64,000 bases of DNA from Silene conica (Eukaryota; Streptophyta; Magnoliopsida; Caryophyllales; Caryophyllaceae), in the NCBI GenBank assembly GCA_029255685.2, contig CM055312.2, forward strand, positions 644,649-708,648, read 5' to 3'. Every line of letters begins with the position of its first letter. The first letter of the stretch is position 1. A model generated the notes under the pieces. That model searched no databases and was not told where the DNA came from. It saw only the letters and a program-made list of their open reading frames with translations. Shown one piece after another: positions 10,906 to 23,397 of the stretch. The position numbers were made by a program, and so were the translations under genes.

Positions 10906-11558
10906 AATAATAATATTAATAATGTCATAAATTCAAATTTGCATTAGTTTTCCAATAGAGTAAATGGTTTGGCTATATTTCTCATCAGAAGTGAAATTCT
11001 AGATGTAATTTACAAAAAAAACGATTTATAAAAAACTGTAATCAACTATTTCCTTTAAAAAAAAAAATTATCAATTTTTCTCAAGAAAAACAAGAAATAA
11101 ATTATCAAAAATAGGTTGAGGTATGAACAACTTTTAAGCCATTAGAACATTCAATACTTTTCCAAGAAAATATTTGACTCACTCAACGACTTACGTTAAA
11201 AAGTACTCCGTTATTATTTAGAAAAAAAGTGGGACGTTAATAAGTTAGCAAAGCCGTTAACTTATTTACCGTCCCAATTTGTTTTTTTAGTTTACTAACT
11301 AAACCATGGACGCATTAAGCAAGACCTTGAAGTGTTTTACATTCTTACAACATGAGACATAATAACTGTTCAATAGTTACAAAACTTACAATCTTACTGA
11401 AGAATGCTCCATTTCAATCATACAACAACGAGAATTCGAGATGGAGTAGAAAACAAAGATCGAAACTCCGAAACGCATCAAATTTAGAACCTACAATTGC
11501 GGGTGACTAACAGCGTCGTCTATCCCGCTACTACAATTTCCTCACTGGAAACTCATAT
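10906..11558. other. Intergenic, likely includes the 3' end of the PotD-like gene
   Basis: No gene seen. On the minus strand the part nearest 11558 should hold the 3' untranslated region of the PotD-like gene, but no clear polyadenylation signal could be chosen. Confidence 0.4.
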
Positions 11559-14500
11559 TCACCGGAGTGATAAAATTTTTGACCAAGTATCCTGGAATAC
11601 GGTGAAACAAAATTGTCGCAAGTGTCCATGACCGGGTTTCACCATGGTAGAAACCAACAATCTATAGTCTGACAAAGCAGTCTCGGAAAGCGGCTCCAAA
11701 AATTCACATTTCGCCAAGATTTCCGGAGGTGGCATCCCAGCAACAAGGTTGGTTACTAGCTTTGGAGCACCCTTTAGGAGAAGTTTAGAGGGATCTGATG
11801 GTAAGTTCTCTAAGGCTGTTGGGGAAGCACCAGGAAACACTCCTTGTTTAAAGGGAAGGTCTCGAGCAGGTTGTAGGCAGAAATCTAACCACTGATAAAT
11901 CAATGGAGACGGCCCTCGTACTCGTCCACCGAGGTTCTCTGATGGTGGGCATCTGGTTGTGGCAGGGACAGCCTGAAAATTTAGTTTGTAATACAGAAGG
12001 TTAAAAACCTAATTATCGAGTAATCACCCATTCAGCTTCAAGCCTGAAAACATCAGGCAGATTAGCAATATAACCGACCTTAGAGGCATAGACTGCTCAG
12101 AGGAATAAGAAATTATAAGATGTCAGTTCTGTAGAGATATACCCATAAATCAGCCCACAAGCTAGCTCCTGATTTGGGAACAACAACCGCAACATTTGAA
12201 AGTCTCTTGGCAGCAGGAAGGATATCGCTGCTCCATCCAACAGCAACCCAAGCATCACCCACGCTAAAGGCTTTTAGATAATTTGCACTGTCAAATAGCA
12301 GGACCTACATACGAGCAATTGGTGAGTGGACAGTTGTCCATATGTAAAAGCTGTGGATTAGGGTTTAGGGTTTAGGGTTTAGGATATCACAAGCTGTCTT
12401 TTACATAGATATGGTCCTAATCCTATTCAGTGTCATACCTGCTTTGTAAGCATAGCAAGATGCTGCTGTACAGCCCTTACCCCACCAGGAATATCTTGGT
12501 TAATATCATTTGTGTTATATGATCCTCCCATATACTTTAACACCACTCCAATGATCTCTCGCGGGGAATCAACCATCGCAATCCTACCTGAAAGCTCAGG
12601 ACGCCATAAATCTTCCCAATCCTGCAAGGATACAACAGATATATGAGTGCTGATATCATCTTGACCTTGTATAGCGGCAGTCACAAGTCCCAGTAACGTA
12701 CTATGACATGGTAGCATGTTCAAGCTCGAGTTCTGTCACAACTTGTTTTTTACACGTTCACGTATTCCACCTCTAGATCATGTAAAGATGATGAATAACA
12801 TGTTTCAGGGATAGAAAAAACTATTAGAAACAAACCTCTATTGGAGCAAGACCAAGCTTGTCAAATTTGCTCTTCTTGTATGCTATGACCATGCTTCCCC
12901 ATCGGTATGGAACAGCCCATGTTCTGCCGTCAGGGTCAACTTTCCCTTCGTTATTCCTACGCAAATAAACCTGAGACTTTGTAAGTGAAAGCAAGCTATA
13001 TGTAAACCAGAAGGTTATACTTCGTATTTTATACTATGCACTGAAAATCATCCTGAGATGTCAATTTACAAGGATGTCCACTTAAGCAAGCTTCTCAGAG
13101 TAGTCAGCACATAACATTTATTGACAAGGGTATCAAGGAGAATGGAGAACAAAGCAAATAGATACTTGATAGAGAATTTTGATATGAAGAACAATAACGA
13201 GAGAATTTTCAGTCTGAAACACTATAGAGTGTAGACCAACTTTTAGAAAATTGGCTAAATTGCGGAGTGTACATCAAATTACAAGTTTGGGTACAATCAT
13301 CAAAATTTCAGTCTACAGCTTTGTTGAATACTAAAAAAACTTATCGCTTACCCGAAAAACCTAAATCCTCAACGGGCCCAAACCCCTTTTCGTATGCGCA
13401 TCTTAGCCAAGCTTTTTTTTTCTTCTAAATTTCCGGCATTATAAGTTTTTCCTATTTATTGTCAATTACTCAAAAATCCTAGTTTCTTGGAGTAAGTGAA
13501 ACAAACATACAAGTGAAGACGGTCTAACACCAGGTCACCCATAATAATAATTGTGTCAAGAAAAGTATTGACGTGGTGAATGCTTGATAGTTACTGTCAC
13601 TATATAAGAAGTGCAGACGATCTTCCTTTATTCCATCACATTAGCCAAAGACTAGTGAATTTCTGGCTCAATTGGAAATGCAAAAAAATAAAGGTTTAGA
13701 AAAAGCTGTAAAATTTGATCAAAGTAGAGCGACGATTTTAAGGGGAAAAAATCATTCTAAATGTTAGTCTTATGGGAAAAGATGTAAAACCTCTAACAAA
13801 GTAAAAAGTGATATTTTCATGAGTGAGAGGATGCCCAAATTGTCCCAAAACTACAATATTTAAACCGTCATACTGAAAATTCGGAGAGAAACATGCTGGC
13901 AACATTGAACATTTCACGAAGCTTCTAAATGCGACAGCTGAAAACAGCCACATTAGTATGCCTTTACCTTCCATTTATCTGGTAAACCCTTAAACCAGTC
14001 ATAGTCCTCTGCCATTTGCATTGGCTCAATTACAGACTTGCCAATTGCAAGATCAAGCCAAGAGTCGCCAATGGTGATGAGATCAGCTGTTAAAATAGAT
14101 TTTGGAGAAAAATCAACCTTCCTTAAGGATCCTATTAGTTCGGAAAAGATGTCTTCAAGACTTCCACGGAACTGCACACTTAACTTTAATCTTCTTCCTT
14201 GAGATTGAATAAAATCCTGCATATCATGGAACATGCAAGGAATATTCCAGTGACAACGGCATAGAAAATAACTCAGTTCCAGCTAGCAAGCGACTCCAGA
14301 ACAAAGAAAGAAGCCAATCTGCAGACCTTAATCCATGCAGGTGGTACAGAGCCCTGAACAGCTACTACACGTAAAGGGACAGTCAAAGCATAGGTCTTGG
14401 ACTTCCAAGTTTCAAATTCTTGATGTAACTGCTCATCTTCAACAGTTTTCTCATTCTCTATAGCTTGATCTGCATGGACATAAGCAAACCATATGACAAA

Positions 14501-15434
14501 CATCTGAGGGAAGAACGGACATAGGAAAATGATTTATCAACGGAACATAGAACTTTAATTACACCTATGCGACTGGAATATTGACACAACAGAACTCGTG
14601 AATTTGTCCCATATTTCTATGATCATGGCAAGACATTAGAAACGACTAAATCCTTGCATATAGTCTCACGCAAAATGGACTTCGCTTAGGAGTAGGATGC
14701 ACCCAAGTCTCTGTGCATGCAACATGACTAAATTCCACAAAAAAGGCTCTCTTGACTTGCAATCTTGAATTACTTATCCACTTAACTTATCCAAAATTTA
14801 TAATCTTGTTAGAACTAATGAACAACGTAATTAATTCAATGATCATCTCAGCTACAACTATTTGGTCATATCAGTCCTACTGATGGATTCAAAAGCAACG
14901 ATCATTGTGGTTTCGAAATTGTGATATGACCTATATTTTCTTGTTAATAAATCTATACGATAATATAACACAGCAATAAACCTCTGATATATAAGGCAAA
15001 AGGCTGTTTGATTAGAAAAAGATACCTTCCCCCACACTTTCCTCTTGCACAGGCCGACTTCCAGCATCAACAGCTGCAAGTGCAGTGCATCCCTTCTTCG
15101 TGAATGACAGTGTAAAGATGCCAAGAGCAACAAAAAGCAAGGAAGAGACCGAAAGCTCAACAAGACGTCGAGGGAATTTGACCCACGGCTTAGACAATGC
15201 TTGAACCAACGGAGCCTCACTCGATTGGTGATCAGACGAAACTTTCAGCTTAGAAAAGCCAAGATGTCTATGATGAACCACAATCAATGGTCGACTCCAT
15301 CCCGAACAATGAGCCAAAAGGTTAGGGTTTGAATAATGTACAGCCAGGCAAGGCATAGAAACAACCGGAGCTAAGTTAATTCTAGAACCACCAGCATGTA
15401 AGTTATAAATGCACCCATTTGAGATTGAACCCAT
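11559..15434 (-). CDS. PotD-like spermidine/putrescine-binding protein, plastid-targeted
   Basis: Seven exons on the minus strand: 15434-15026, 14469-14327, 14216-13968, 12970-12836, 12621-12439, 12304-12143 and 11972-11559, giving 564 aa; all junctions are GT/AG and frame is kept. The C-terminal ~430 residues look like a bacterial PotD/extracellular solute-binding (SBP_bac) protein: LTADLITIGDSWLDLAIG, GRTWAVPYRWGSMVIAYKK, DWEDLWRPELSGRIAMVDSP and SVGDAWVAVGWSSDILP. The first ~130 residues are a Ser/Arg-rich leader followed by PRRLVEL and a hydrophobic span (about 92-110) ending TALAAVDA, which looks like a bipartite plastid/thylakoid-lumen signal with a twin-Arg motif. It matches the Arabidopsis protein annotated putrescine-binding-like (At1g31410, from memory). 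Ligand and transport role are inferred. Intron 5 carries a short telomere-type repeat. Confidence 0.88.
12358..12383 (+). repeat. Interstitial telomere-type repeat (TTTAGGG) in an intron
   Basis: About three and a half tandem copies of the Arabidopsis-type plant telomere unit lie inside intron 5 of the PotD-like gene (12305-12438). Such short blocks are often scars of break repair, or act as telo-box-like elements near promoters; here it is intronic. Confidence 0.85.
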
Positions 15435-18400
15435 TTAAAATCTCAATACTTCATCCAGAAACAGCAATTCCCCACCTATTCCACGTACAAGATTCCACCT
15501 TTATTAACAATGATTAACAAACACAAGTCCACAATATCAGACCCTTAATCCTAAAATGATTTGGGATCGGCTGAAATGAATCATCCTTACGAACCGTCAT
15601 TAAATGGTTGCAGCTTCAAAATGCAATGAGATAAAAAAGAAAAAATTATGGGATATGGGCGATTTTCTAGGTGCTCTAGATTAGTCTAGAGATTTCTCTT
15701 TTAAACAATTTTCTGGGTTTCATGTAATCATTTCATTTCTAAAGAATCCAACAATTTGTTCAGACCAGCAAATATAATTTAGGTTTAATCACACAATTCC
15801 ACACTCATATGAATATAATTAGAAGCAAAAATAATTCCGATATAACAAACCAATTTGGCGAATCTTTCATCAGAGAAATCAAATTTTAAACACAAATTCT
15901 CAGAGTCATGCAGTAGTAATATATTACCTTATCAAGAGGAGGAAGAAGAAGAAGAAGAATGCAGTGTGGTTTGGAAGCAGCAGATTATTATACAGGGATT
16001 CAAATGAAATGCACCATGCTTCACTGCAATCAGTGTGAGGTTATCATTCAGAGTTTGGCTTAAGTGGGAGTGTGGGACAATCGATTCTACGAGTATATTA
16101 TTGAATCGGGTTATTTTCGGGTGATTCGGGTCGAATCATTTTTGGTTTGAGATAGGTTTTGCCTAGTTTAGCTCCTCAATTTCTTGTCGGGTCGATTTTT
16201 TTCGATTATTTTACTATTTGTTGAATTCTGATAGAGTTGACAATAGGTGTTTAGACCCCAAGAGGCGATCAAACTTATCTGAAAGTGGGTAACACCCCGA
16301 TTTACCATGGAGTCTTAACTATAACTTCCCTAACAAGTAATAAGGGTGCTGTCATCTCGATTACCCAAGCTATGTATATATCAAACAATTCATTATAGTA
16401 TAACTTTCAATGTTACCACCATACAAACTAAGAAGACTTTCACTACTGATCATCCCCGTCCTCGTCACCGATCCGACCTAATAATAAAGTTAAGCATCAA
16501 CACTTAAAACATGTCTGATTGCTCGCCATTTGTCGGCAATATCAAATGGTTCACCACAGACACAAACAAGAGAAAAGAAGACAACACAAACACTATCAAG
16601 TTAGTACATGTTCATAAAACACCCCAAACAATGTCAATAGTAACCGACTACACATCGTAATGTGTTGCCTTCTCAGATGTGCATCGCAATGAGTAATCAT
16701 CAGCGTTAGCGGGGACCGCATCCTTACCACCTAAGCCTCGTTCATCACAACGAGCGTACCCTGATCCTTAATGTGCACATCCCCTCATGACGGAAGTTAC
16801 TGGGGGGGACCATAGGGTTGGAACAATCTCCCAACAATGGTTCCAAACAATATCATAACAATATACTAAATCATCATCGTTATCAGCAACAACAATACTC
16901 AATCCAAGCATACAGTATACCATCATACATTAGCATCAATAACCCTATTCGATCATCTAGTATACTTAACATCGTCACACAAATATACATAAACTACCAA
17001 ACATAGACTAAGTAGGATAACCTATACTTTTAGCAAGCATCCACGCATTCAGACCATGAGCTGTCACACGGTCACCTACAACCATCCTATAACAGATTCT
17101 ACCCATTACTAACCCAAAAGGCAAGGACCAGGTCAAATCTAGAAAAAGGTACCTTACCGGTAAACATTAAAGCCTCGCGACATATATGTCTGACATGTCA
17201 ACTCATCGCCTGCGGAAGTACAAAACATAAAAGTCGAAGGAAAATAAATCTAGGTAGTTGCTTTTCGGAAAAAAAATTTGAACACATACTCTAGAAATAT
17301 TTTGAGTCGCCATATTACTGAGCTATGGATGGTTGTTTACATTTGATATCTCTAATCAACTGACAGTGTTAACTTTGTCAACCCTTTAAGTTTTCTCAAA
17401 CGAAATATTCTTTTCCAAACTAAATTTTTCTTATTAGGGAGGACTTTTGGTGAGTAATAACATTATTGTTTGCTTGTCATCCATTAACAATTACTATAAA
17501 TGATCCTTTTCTCTCTCTCTCTAATTTCTTTATGCCAAAATTAAAAATAAACAAACGATCAAAACCGAGAGAGCAATTGTTGTGGGAATGAAAACTTGTT
17601 AGTCCTACATCAATCAAATAGCAAAAGAATAAGAGCAAGTATGTCAATAATATGCTTGCATGTTGGACTTAACAACTAGAAGACCTAACAATTTCATGTC
17701 GTATGTGTTTAAAATTTACTTCATATAACACAATCAAATAGTGAGCATGCAATACTTATCCAATATTTAACTCCCTGTTATTAATTATTAATCAAAAGAT
17801 AATCCTATTCTAACTCTCTTATTGGTGGGTGATCAAAGAAACTTAAGTTGATTAGGTGAACTTTTTGGACTCACCTTCCTTAAATCATGTAGGAATTCAA
17901 ATTAATTATTAACAAAATAATCAATAATGTAAAAGTAGTACTATACTGACTACTAAGTAGAACCATGTCTCCATAGATTCGAAACATTTTTTGAACCAGG
18001 TCTCTCTTATTGGAAGTCGGAGAGAAACTCACCGACCGGTTTACTCTCGCTACAAATTAAATTCAAATAACTTGAAGCGAATAACTACGTTTAGTTACTT
18101 AAAAAGTTGCATACTTGCAGGTGCAGGTTTACGGTGGAAAAGGGAGGACAGGTGTCGCCCTTAAAATTTCAGAATTAATTGTTTATTACCTATTGGTACT
18201 TATTAATGGCATTATTTTTCAATTGACTAAATGGTTGAAGCTTCACTTTCTAAACAAGTCCACCTGGTTCAAATCTCACCAAGGGCATTACTTTTTTGCA
18301 TTTTTTGGTAAGAAATTCAAGTGCCCTCCCTTATCTAAAATCATGTGTCCGCTCCTGCTTGCAATCTTGCATGCGCTATTCGTGAACATGAAAATTTTAA

Positions 18401-18455
18401 CAACTATATATGAGGTAATGAAGTTTAATGTCACTATTCCACATGGTCGCTAAAC
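15435..18455. other. Intergenic DNA with an unclassified repeat-like block
   Basis: No gene seen. The first ~550 bp should contain the promoter and leader of the PotD-like gene on the minus strand (a GAAGAAGAAG run at about 15940). From about 16285 (TAACACCCCGATTTACC) to about 17220 the sequence is less AT-rich and has long non-coding stretches that look like part of an LTR, but I could not find its ends, a partner copy or a target duplication. The rest is AT-rich. Confidence 0.4.
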
Positions 18456-18683
18456 GGCCCGGAAAAGGGGGTGCTAGTGCATAAAATTTGGGTGAAATTT
18501 TATAGGGAGTTCGAGTTCAAACCTCTCTAACAACAATTTTGTGTATGTTTATGGCATGAGCCTATATCTTCTAAACTTTAAGCCTATCACTTTCGGACGT
18601 CTTACCTAATATACCTGATTTCCACTCTATTACGTATACTCGGAGATTTTACCCTCGACACTAAAAATAACAGCTGTGGATCT
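18456..18683 (+). mobile_element. Diverged copy of the SINE family
   Basis: Follows the SINE at 639-899 in order: GGGGGTGCTAGTGC head, GAGTTCGAGTTCAAACC B-box region, TCTAACAACAATTTTGTG, GAGCCTATA, CTCTATTACGTATACTCGG, and the AACAGCTGTGGA end. Many substitutions and no clear poly(A) or target duplication, so an old insertion. It lies about 300 bp upstream of the kinase gene. Confidence 0.65.
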
Positions 18684-18985
18684 GATGATCATATAGAAAA
18701 TAAGGAGTGATATCAAAATATTTTGCTAAATCAAAATCCTCTTACATAAGCAAAGAAACCAAAATTAGCATTTTTACATGAAATATAAATGATTTAAATA
18801 TATCTCACAAAGATTGCATTGCATTGCATTAGTTACAAAAGTATAGCCAAATTAGTAGAGTTGTTGGAGTAGTTATAAAAAGCAAATGACATCATCACCT
18901 TCCTTATCATCTTATAATTACACAACAAGAACATAACATAACATAACATCTCTACTCCATTTACACACATCAAAAAACTTCAAAA

Positions 18986-20953
18986 ATGAAGGCAACAACC
19001 ACCCAAAAACCAAAGCCATGGAAACCCTTAACAGCAACAAAATGTTGCTCAGTAGAGGATTCCATAATCCTAGGAATAAGCTTCAATAACAAGTCTCGAA
19101 CATCCGACCTAATGTCGAAAAACATAGCACCATTACCATCTTTTCGACGTTTGGCCTATTCAGGACACTTAAGCAACCTCAGCAGCTGCTCGTCGCAGCG
19201 AATTAATGAGGATTTGGCTCACTCATTTGGGTTAGACTTGTTTGACTTTCAGTTGAATGAGTTAAAGGCCATAACACAGAATTTTTCAAGGAGTTATTTA
19301 CTTGGAGAAGGTGGGTTTGGTAAAGTTCATAAGGGTTATGTTGATGATTCTTTAAGGAATGGTTTAAAGTCTCAGGCTGTTGCTGTCAAACACTTGGATA
19401 TTCAAGGCTTACAAGGTCATCGAGAATGGCTGGTAAAATTACATTCACTACTTTTTAGTTACGTTTACTATATATAGTGTTTAGGCCCTGTTCTTTTCTG
19501 CTGAAACGAGCTGAATTGAATAAATTGGAGTCGAGTTTAATTGAACTAAATTGAGTGAAACTGACGTGGAGTGAATTTAGTTGAATTAAAAGTTACTTTT
19601 GTGATGAGATTAATTAAAAATAATTGATTGAACGTAAATAAAACTTAACAGAATACAACCAACCAAAATTGAAAGGAGCTGAAATTAAGCCAGAAAGAAC
19701 AGGGCCTAAACACTATATATATGTTTGTGTTGGGCAGTCAGAGGTGATATTTCTAGGCCAGCTAAGGCACCAAAACCTGGTGAAACTAATTGGATATTGC
19801 TGCGAAGATGAAGAGCGTCTTCTTGTTTACGAGTTCATGCCGAGAGGCAGCTTAGAGAACCATTTGTTCAAGAGTAAGTCCATTTTCATCATTCTGATTA
19901 GCTTCATTCTGTGGCAGACTCACAGTCTGGCAGACGTAGTACAGACGAGGAATTAACCGATGATTTAAGTTGCTTAGGTCTAAAATATGTTGACTGCAGG
20001 GCTGTCATTATCAGTGCCATGGGGAACAAGGCTAAAGATAGCAATAGGGGCAGCCAAAGGTCTTGCTTTCTTGCATGAAGCAGAGTCACCCGTCATATAC
20101 CGCGATTTTAAGACCTCCAACATCTTGCTTGACTCTGTAAATCAATCTACTTATACTTATATAATTCTCAGTTCAGTTTGTTTGCTTGCTGAAACTCTGT
20201 CGACAAATGAAATGCTGCTAACAGTTGATGTTTACTGGTTCAGGATTTTACTGCTAAATTGTCGGATTTCGGGTTAGCAAAGATGGGACCTGAAGGATCT
20301 GATACTCATGTTACTACAAGGGTAATGGGTACTTATGGATATGCTGCTCCAGAGTATGTTTCTACAGGTAATTTGAAGTTGGTCTAGCTCTACAAAACAT
20401 CAATTCTCTTCATTTACCACTACACCAATATCATTACATTGCAAACAAAGGATACTAACTTATACATATACAGGCCCACCCCCTATGATGCTAATATTTT
20501 TCATGTTTTACAGGGCACTTGACAACTAAGAGCGACGTGTACAGTTTCGGGGTAGTACTACTAGAACTACTAACGGGAAGGCGGTCAATGGAAAAATCAA
20601 GGCCAAAGGGAGAGCAACACCTAGTAGATTGGACGAAGCCATATTTGTCGAGGAGTAGGAGACTGAGGTACATTATGGACGCGAGACTTGGTGGGCAATA
20701 CTCGGTAAAAGGGGCGAAGGAGATGGCCCAATTGGCGGTACAATGTGTGAGTTTAAACCCAAAGGACAGGCCTAAGATGCCGATGGTAGTGCAAACACTT
20801 GAAGGATTACAAATTCATACGGACATGGCAGTGTCTAGTGGATTATGGCCTCTGCCAAATACAAAATCAAGTAGGGGGGTTAATGGTGTTTCTGCCAAAG
20901 GAAGGACTAATAATTGTAAGCCCTCACCTGTTGCACCTGTTAAAAAAGCCTGA
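18986..20953 (+). CDS. PBL15: Receptor-like cytoplasmic kinase, PBL15-like (RLCK VII)
   Basis: Five exons: 18986-19432, 19738-19873, 20000-20136, 20244-20367 and 20514-20953, giving 427 aa, with frame kept. Serine/threonine kinase of the PBS1-like family, which relays signals from receptor kinases at the plasma membrane. Visible motifs: glycine loop [10 protein letters not shown] (residues 106-114), AVAVK with Lys135, IYRDFKTSN with catalytic Asp230 (Tyr in place of the His of HRD, usual in this family), SDFGLA with DFG at 248-250, and the activation/P+1 region [13 protein letters not shown]. There is no Gly at position 2 for myristoylation, but Cys20-Cys21 could be acylated. The C-terminal tail ([27 protein letters not shown]) matches Arabidopsis PBL15 well, from memory. 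Intron 1 is mostly a transposon (19477-19713). Confidence 0.9.
19477..19713. mobile_element. 237-bp inverted-repeat MITE filling intron 1 of the kinase gene
   Basis: Starts GTGTTTAGGCCCTGTTCTTT and ends AAAGAACAGGGCCTAAACAC, near-perfect terminal inverted repeats, with the subterminal AGCTGAATTGAA words typical of this family. It is flanked by TATATATA on both sides (19469-19476 and 19714-19721), an apparent 8-bp target duplication, although the simple sequence makes that ambiguous. Related ends occur at 23207 and at 52227/55713. It leaves only about 65 bp of the intron outside itself. Confidence 0.75.
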
Positions 20954-22136
20954 TTTCTTAATTAGTATATATATAATTATAAATTTATAATGTGATGTAA
21001 ATAATGTTAATTGCAACTATATTATATATTATATATAATAATAATTACGAAGTACAACACAAGAAAACCACCAAGATTATAATTGTGTTTTTTTTATCAA
21101 ATTCGGAGGGCTTTGTTAGCCAACCAAACCCATCTCATGCCAAATTAGCTATGGATATATACATATGTGTGTATGTTATTGTTATATATACAATATACAT
21201 ACATATATTGGAGAATACTACTTTTATAGTAGCATGTAATTGTAATATTATGGAGCTAAGATAGAGCCGGTAAAAACTGACCCGATCCAAGAAATCCGAC
21301 CCTATTTGCCCAAAACTGATATGATATAATCCGAAAATTGCTGAATTGAACCGACCTGATAACTGATAACAATCTTAATTTTTTCAACCCAAACTCGACC
21401 GTAATCGACCCGTAACCTGATATTTTCCCAACCCGATAGATGACCCGATAATGAATTAGCTTAATAATGGTTTAAATAACACCAAATTCACCTTCGACTT
21501 AATAATTTTCACTTAAAATTACAATTGATACATGTACCCATTATTTAAACATAAAATTATCATCTAAAATTAAATATATAAGATCCAATATATGCTGATA
21601 ACTTGACTCGACAAGAACATACCAATGACTCGACCCGACTTGCCATCCGTTGATGACCTGACTCGAAGATGACCCGAAATGAACTAAACCAGCCCGAACT
21701 CGCCACCGATCCATCATAACCCGAACTCGATGACCCGAGCCACTTTGACCCGACCTGTAATCAATTTGAGTGATTCGATTGTCACCTCTAATTATAAGAT
21801 GATGTAGAAAATGTTAAAGAATTCAGTTCATGACATCATTTTTTTTTTCATTATAAAATCAAGTTTATTAAGAAATTGGTTCAACTTAATTTACAACTAG
21901 TTTTCTTGCCCGTACAAACTAACAACATTGACTAAAACAATATTTGCGATGTTATTTAGACTATAAAACCCTATATTTCAATATTTGCGATGTTATGTTT
22001 TATCTTACAAATAAATATATGATAGAGTATATGATTGACTTAAATGATGACAATTTGAAGTGTTTAATGTATATAATTGGAGTTCAAAACCAGTTGTCAA
22101 CACTAATAATGACAGAGAAGGTCTAACAATGGTATG
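20954..22136. other. Intergenic DNA with a GACCCGA-rich repeat block
   Basis: No gene seen. About 21264-21795 is made of degenerate GACCCGA/CCGAACTCG words and is bounded by TAGAGCCGGTAAAA and an inverted CACCTCTA, suggesting a small hAT-type element; no 8-bp duplication was found. At about 21897 CTAGTTTTCTTGCCCGTA resembles an inverted Helitron 3' end. Confidence 0.4.
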
Positions 22137-22202
22137 TACTCCCTCCAATCCAGACAAAAGATAACTGTTGCTGTATATAATTTGTCTGCATCGGAGGGAG
22201 TA
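22137..22202. mobile_element. Mini Stowaway-like MITE (66 bp)
   Basis: TACTCCCTCCAATCCAGACA at the left and TGTCTGCATCGGAGGGAGTA at the right form imperfect terminal inverted repeats with TA ends. It is very short and non-coding. Confidence 0.6.
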
Positions 22203-23206
22203 TATATGAACGATTGTGTTTGGAGTGGTTGGACAAAGACCCAAAGATATGTAATGTTCCTACTACGTATTAGTATATATATATATTATTAAATTATTAA
22301 AATGGAGTTGCAACAAATCTTTGAGAACAACTTCCTTAATAATTAGTCAACTTCTCTTAAATAACATGTGTCTTATACTTCAATACCAAGAAACCAGCCC
22401 ATCTTTTTTATTTATTATGTCAAAAGCCACAAGCAATGCTTATAAATTTATAATCTCACTATTGTAACAATGTCCCAAAAGGCTAGGAAAAAAAATGGTC
22501 CATTGTAGTTCAATTCTTGGATTTATTTATTTTTGAGTATATGTATATCTTTTTTGAACATATTGAAATTTATAAGTTAGATTTTAATTTTATTTTTACA
22601 AAATTAAAATTAAATTAAGTTTATATGTAATGTTTTTGAGCTTAATGTTTTAATAACTGAATTGAGGAATTTTATAGCAATACTCATAATTTTTAAAACA
22701 TAGCTCAAAATATTATTATAATGCTTAAAAATTATAAAAGTAATGGTAATACATCGGAGGTAGGATGTTCCTACTACACCATTCTGAGCAATTCTGGGCA
22801 TTTATGTCTGAATGGGCTTTTTGGTAGTCCTGAATGCCCATAAAGGTATCACATACTCCGTACAACACAATGAAGAATCCACACATACCATCACAATCCC
22901 CCGTCAACCTATACTCCTTGGTAACCTGGATCTGAACTATATTCCCCGGTTTTAATGCCATTTTAGATCGGTAAAAGGCTAACAACCAATGAATAACGTG
23001 TTTTACCAATGTAAAGTTCCGTGAGAAAAGTATCGCCGCCTCAGATCCAACACGTATGAGAGTGCGGCGCGGGTGCCCAATCTCCACACTTATGAGTTAT
23101 GATTCTGCTTGATTATTTACGAAAATTCTTTAAACTGAAATTTTCATTAGTTTAACATACGATAGATAATCTAATATACTCAATGTATTTAAGAATTTCT
23201 CACTCT
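22203..23206. other. Intergenic DNA, no gene recognised
   Basis: A 120-codon minus-strand open frame lies at 22725-23087, but it has no recognised domain, signal or exon context and is probably chance or repeat-derived. Confidence 0.45.
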
Positions 23207-23254
23207 AAAGTCCTGTTCATTTCGATTAAAATTGTCTGAACTGAATTAACCTGA

Positions 23255-23391
23255 TGTTACAAATTTTATTTGATAAGAATTGTATTTTGGTGTGAATTCT
23301 GATGTCCCACTTCTCATTAACTCAAAGCATATAAATACAAATTATGTTGGGCAAAGCCCATGATTACATAATATAATGGACCATCCTAATA
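23255..23391 (-). repeat. 3' LTR of the copia element
   Basis: 137 bp, read on the minus strand from TATTAGGATGG to TAACA. Identical to the other LTR except for one base near its end. It contains a TTATATGC-like TATA region and a palindromic GGGCTTTGCCC. Confidence 0.92.
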
Positions 23392-23397
23392 CCCCCC

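Noticed and set aside
22725-23087. 120-codon minus-strand open frame
   Set aside because: No motif or homology recognised and surrounded by transposon remnants; not reported as a gene.
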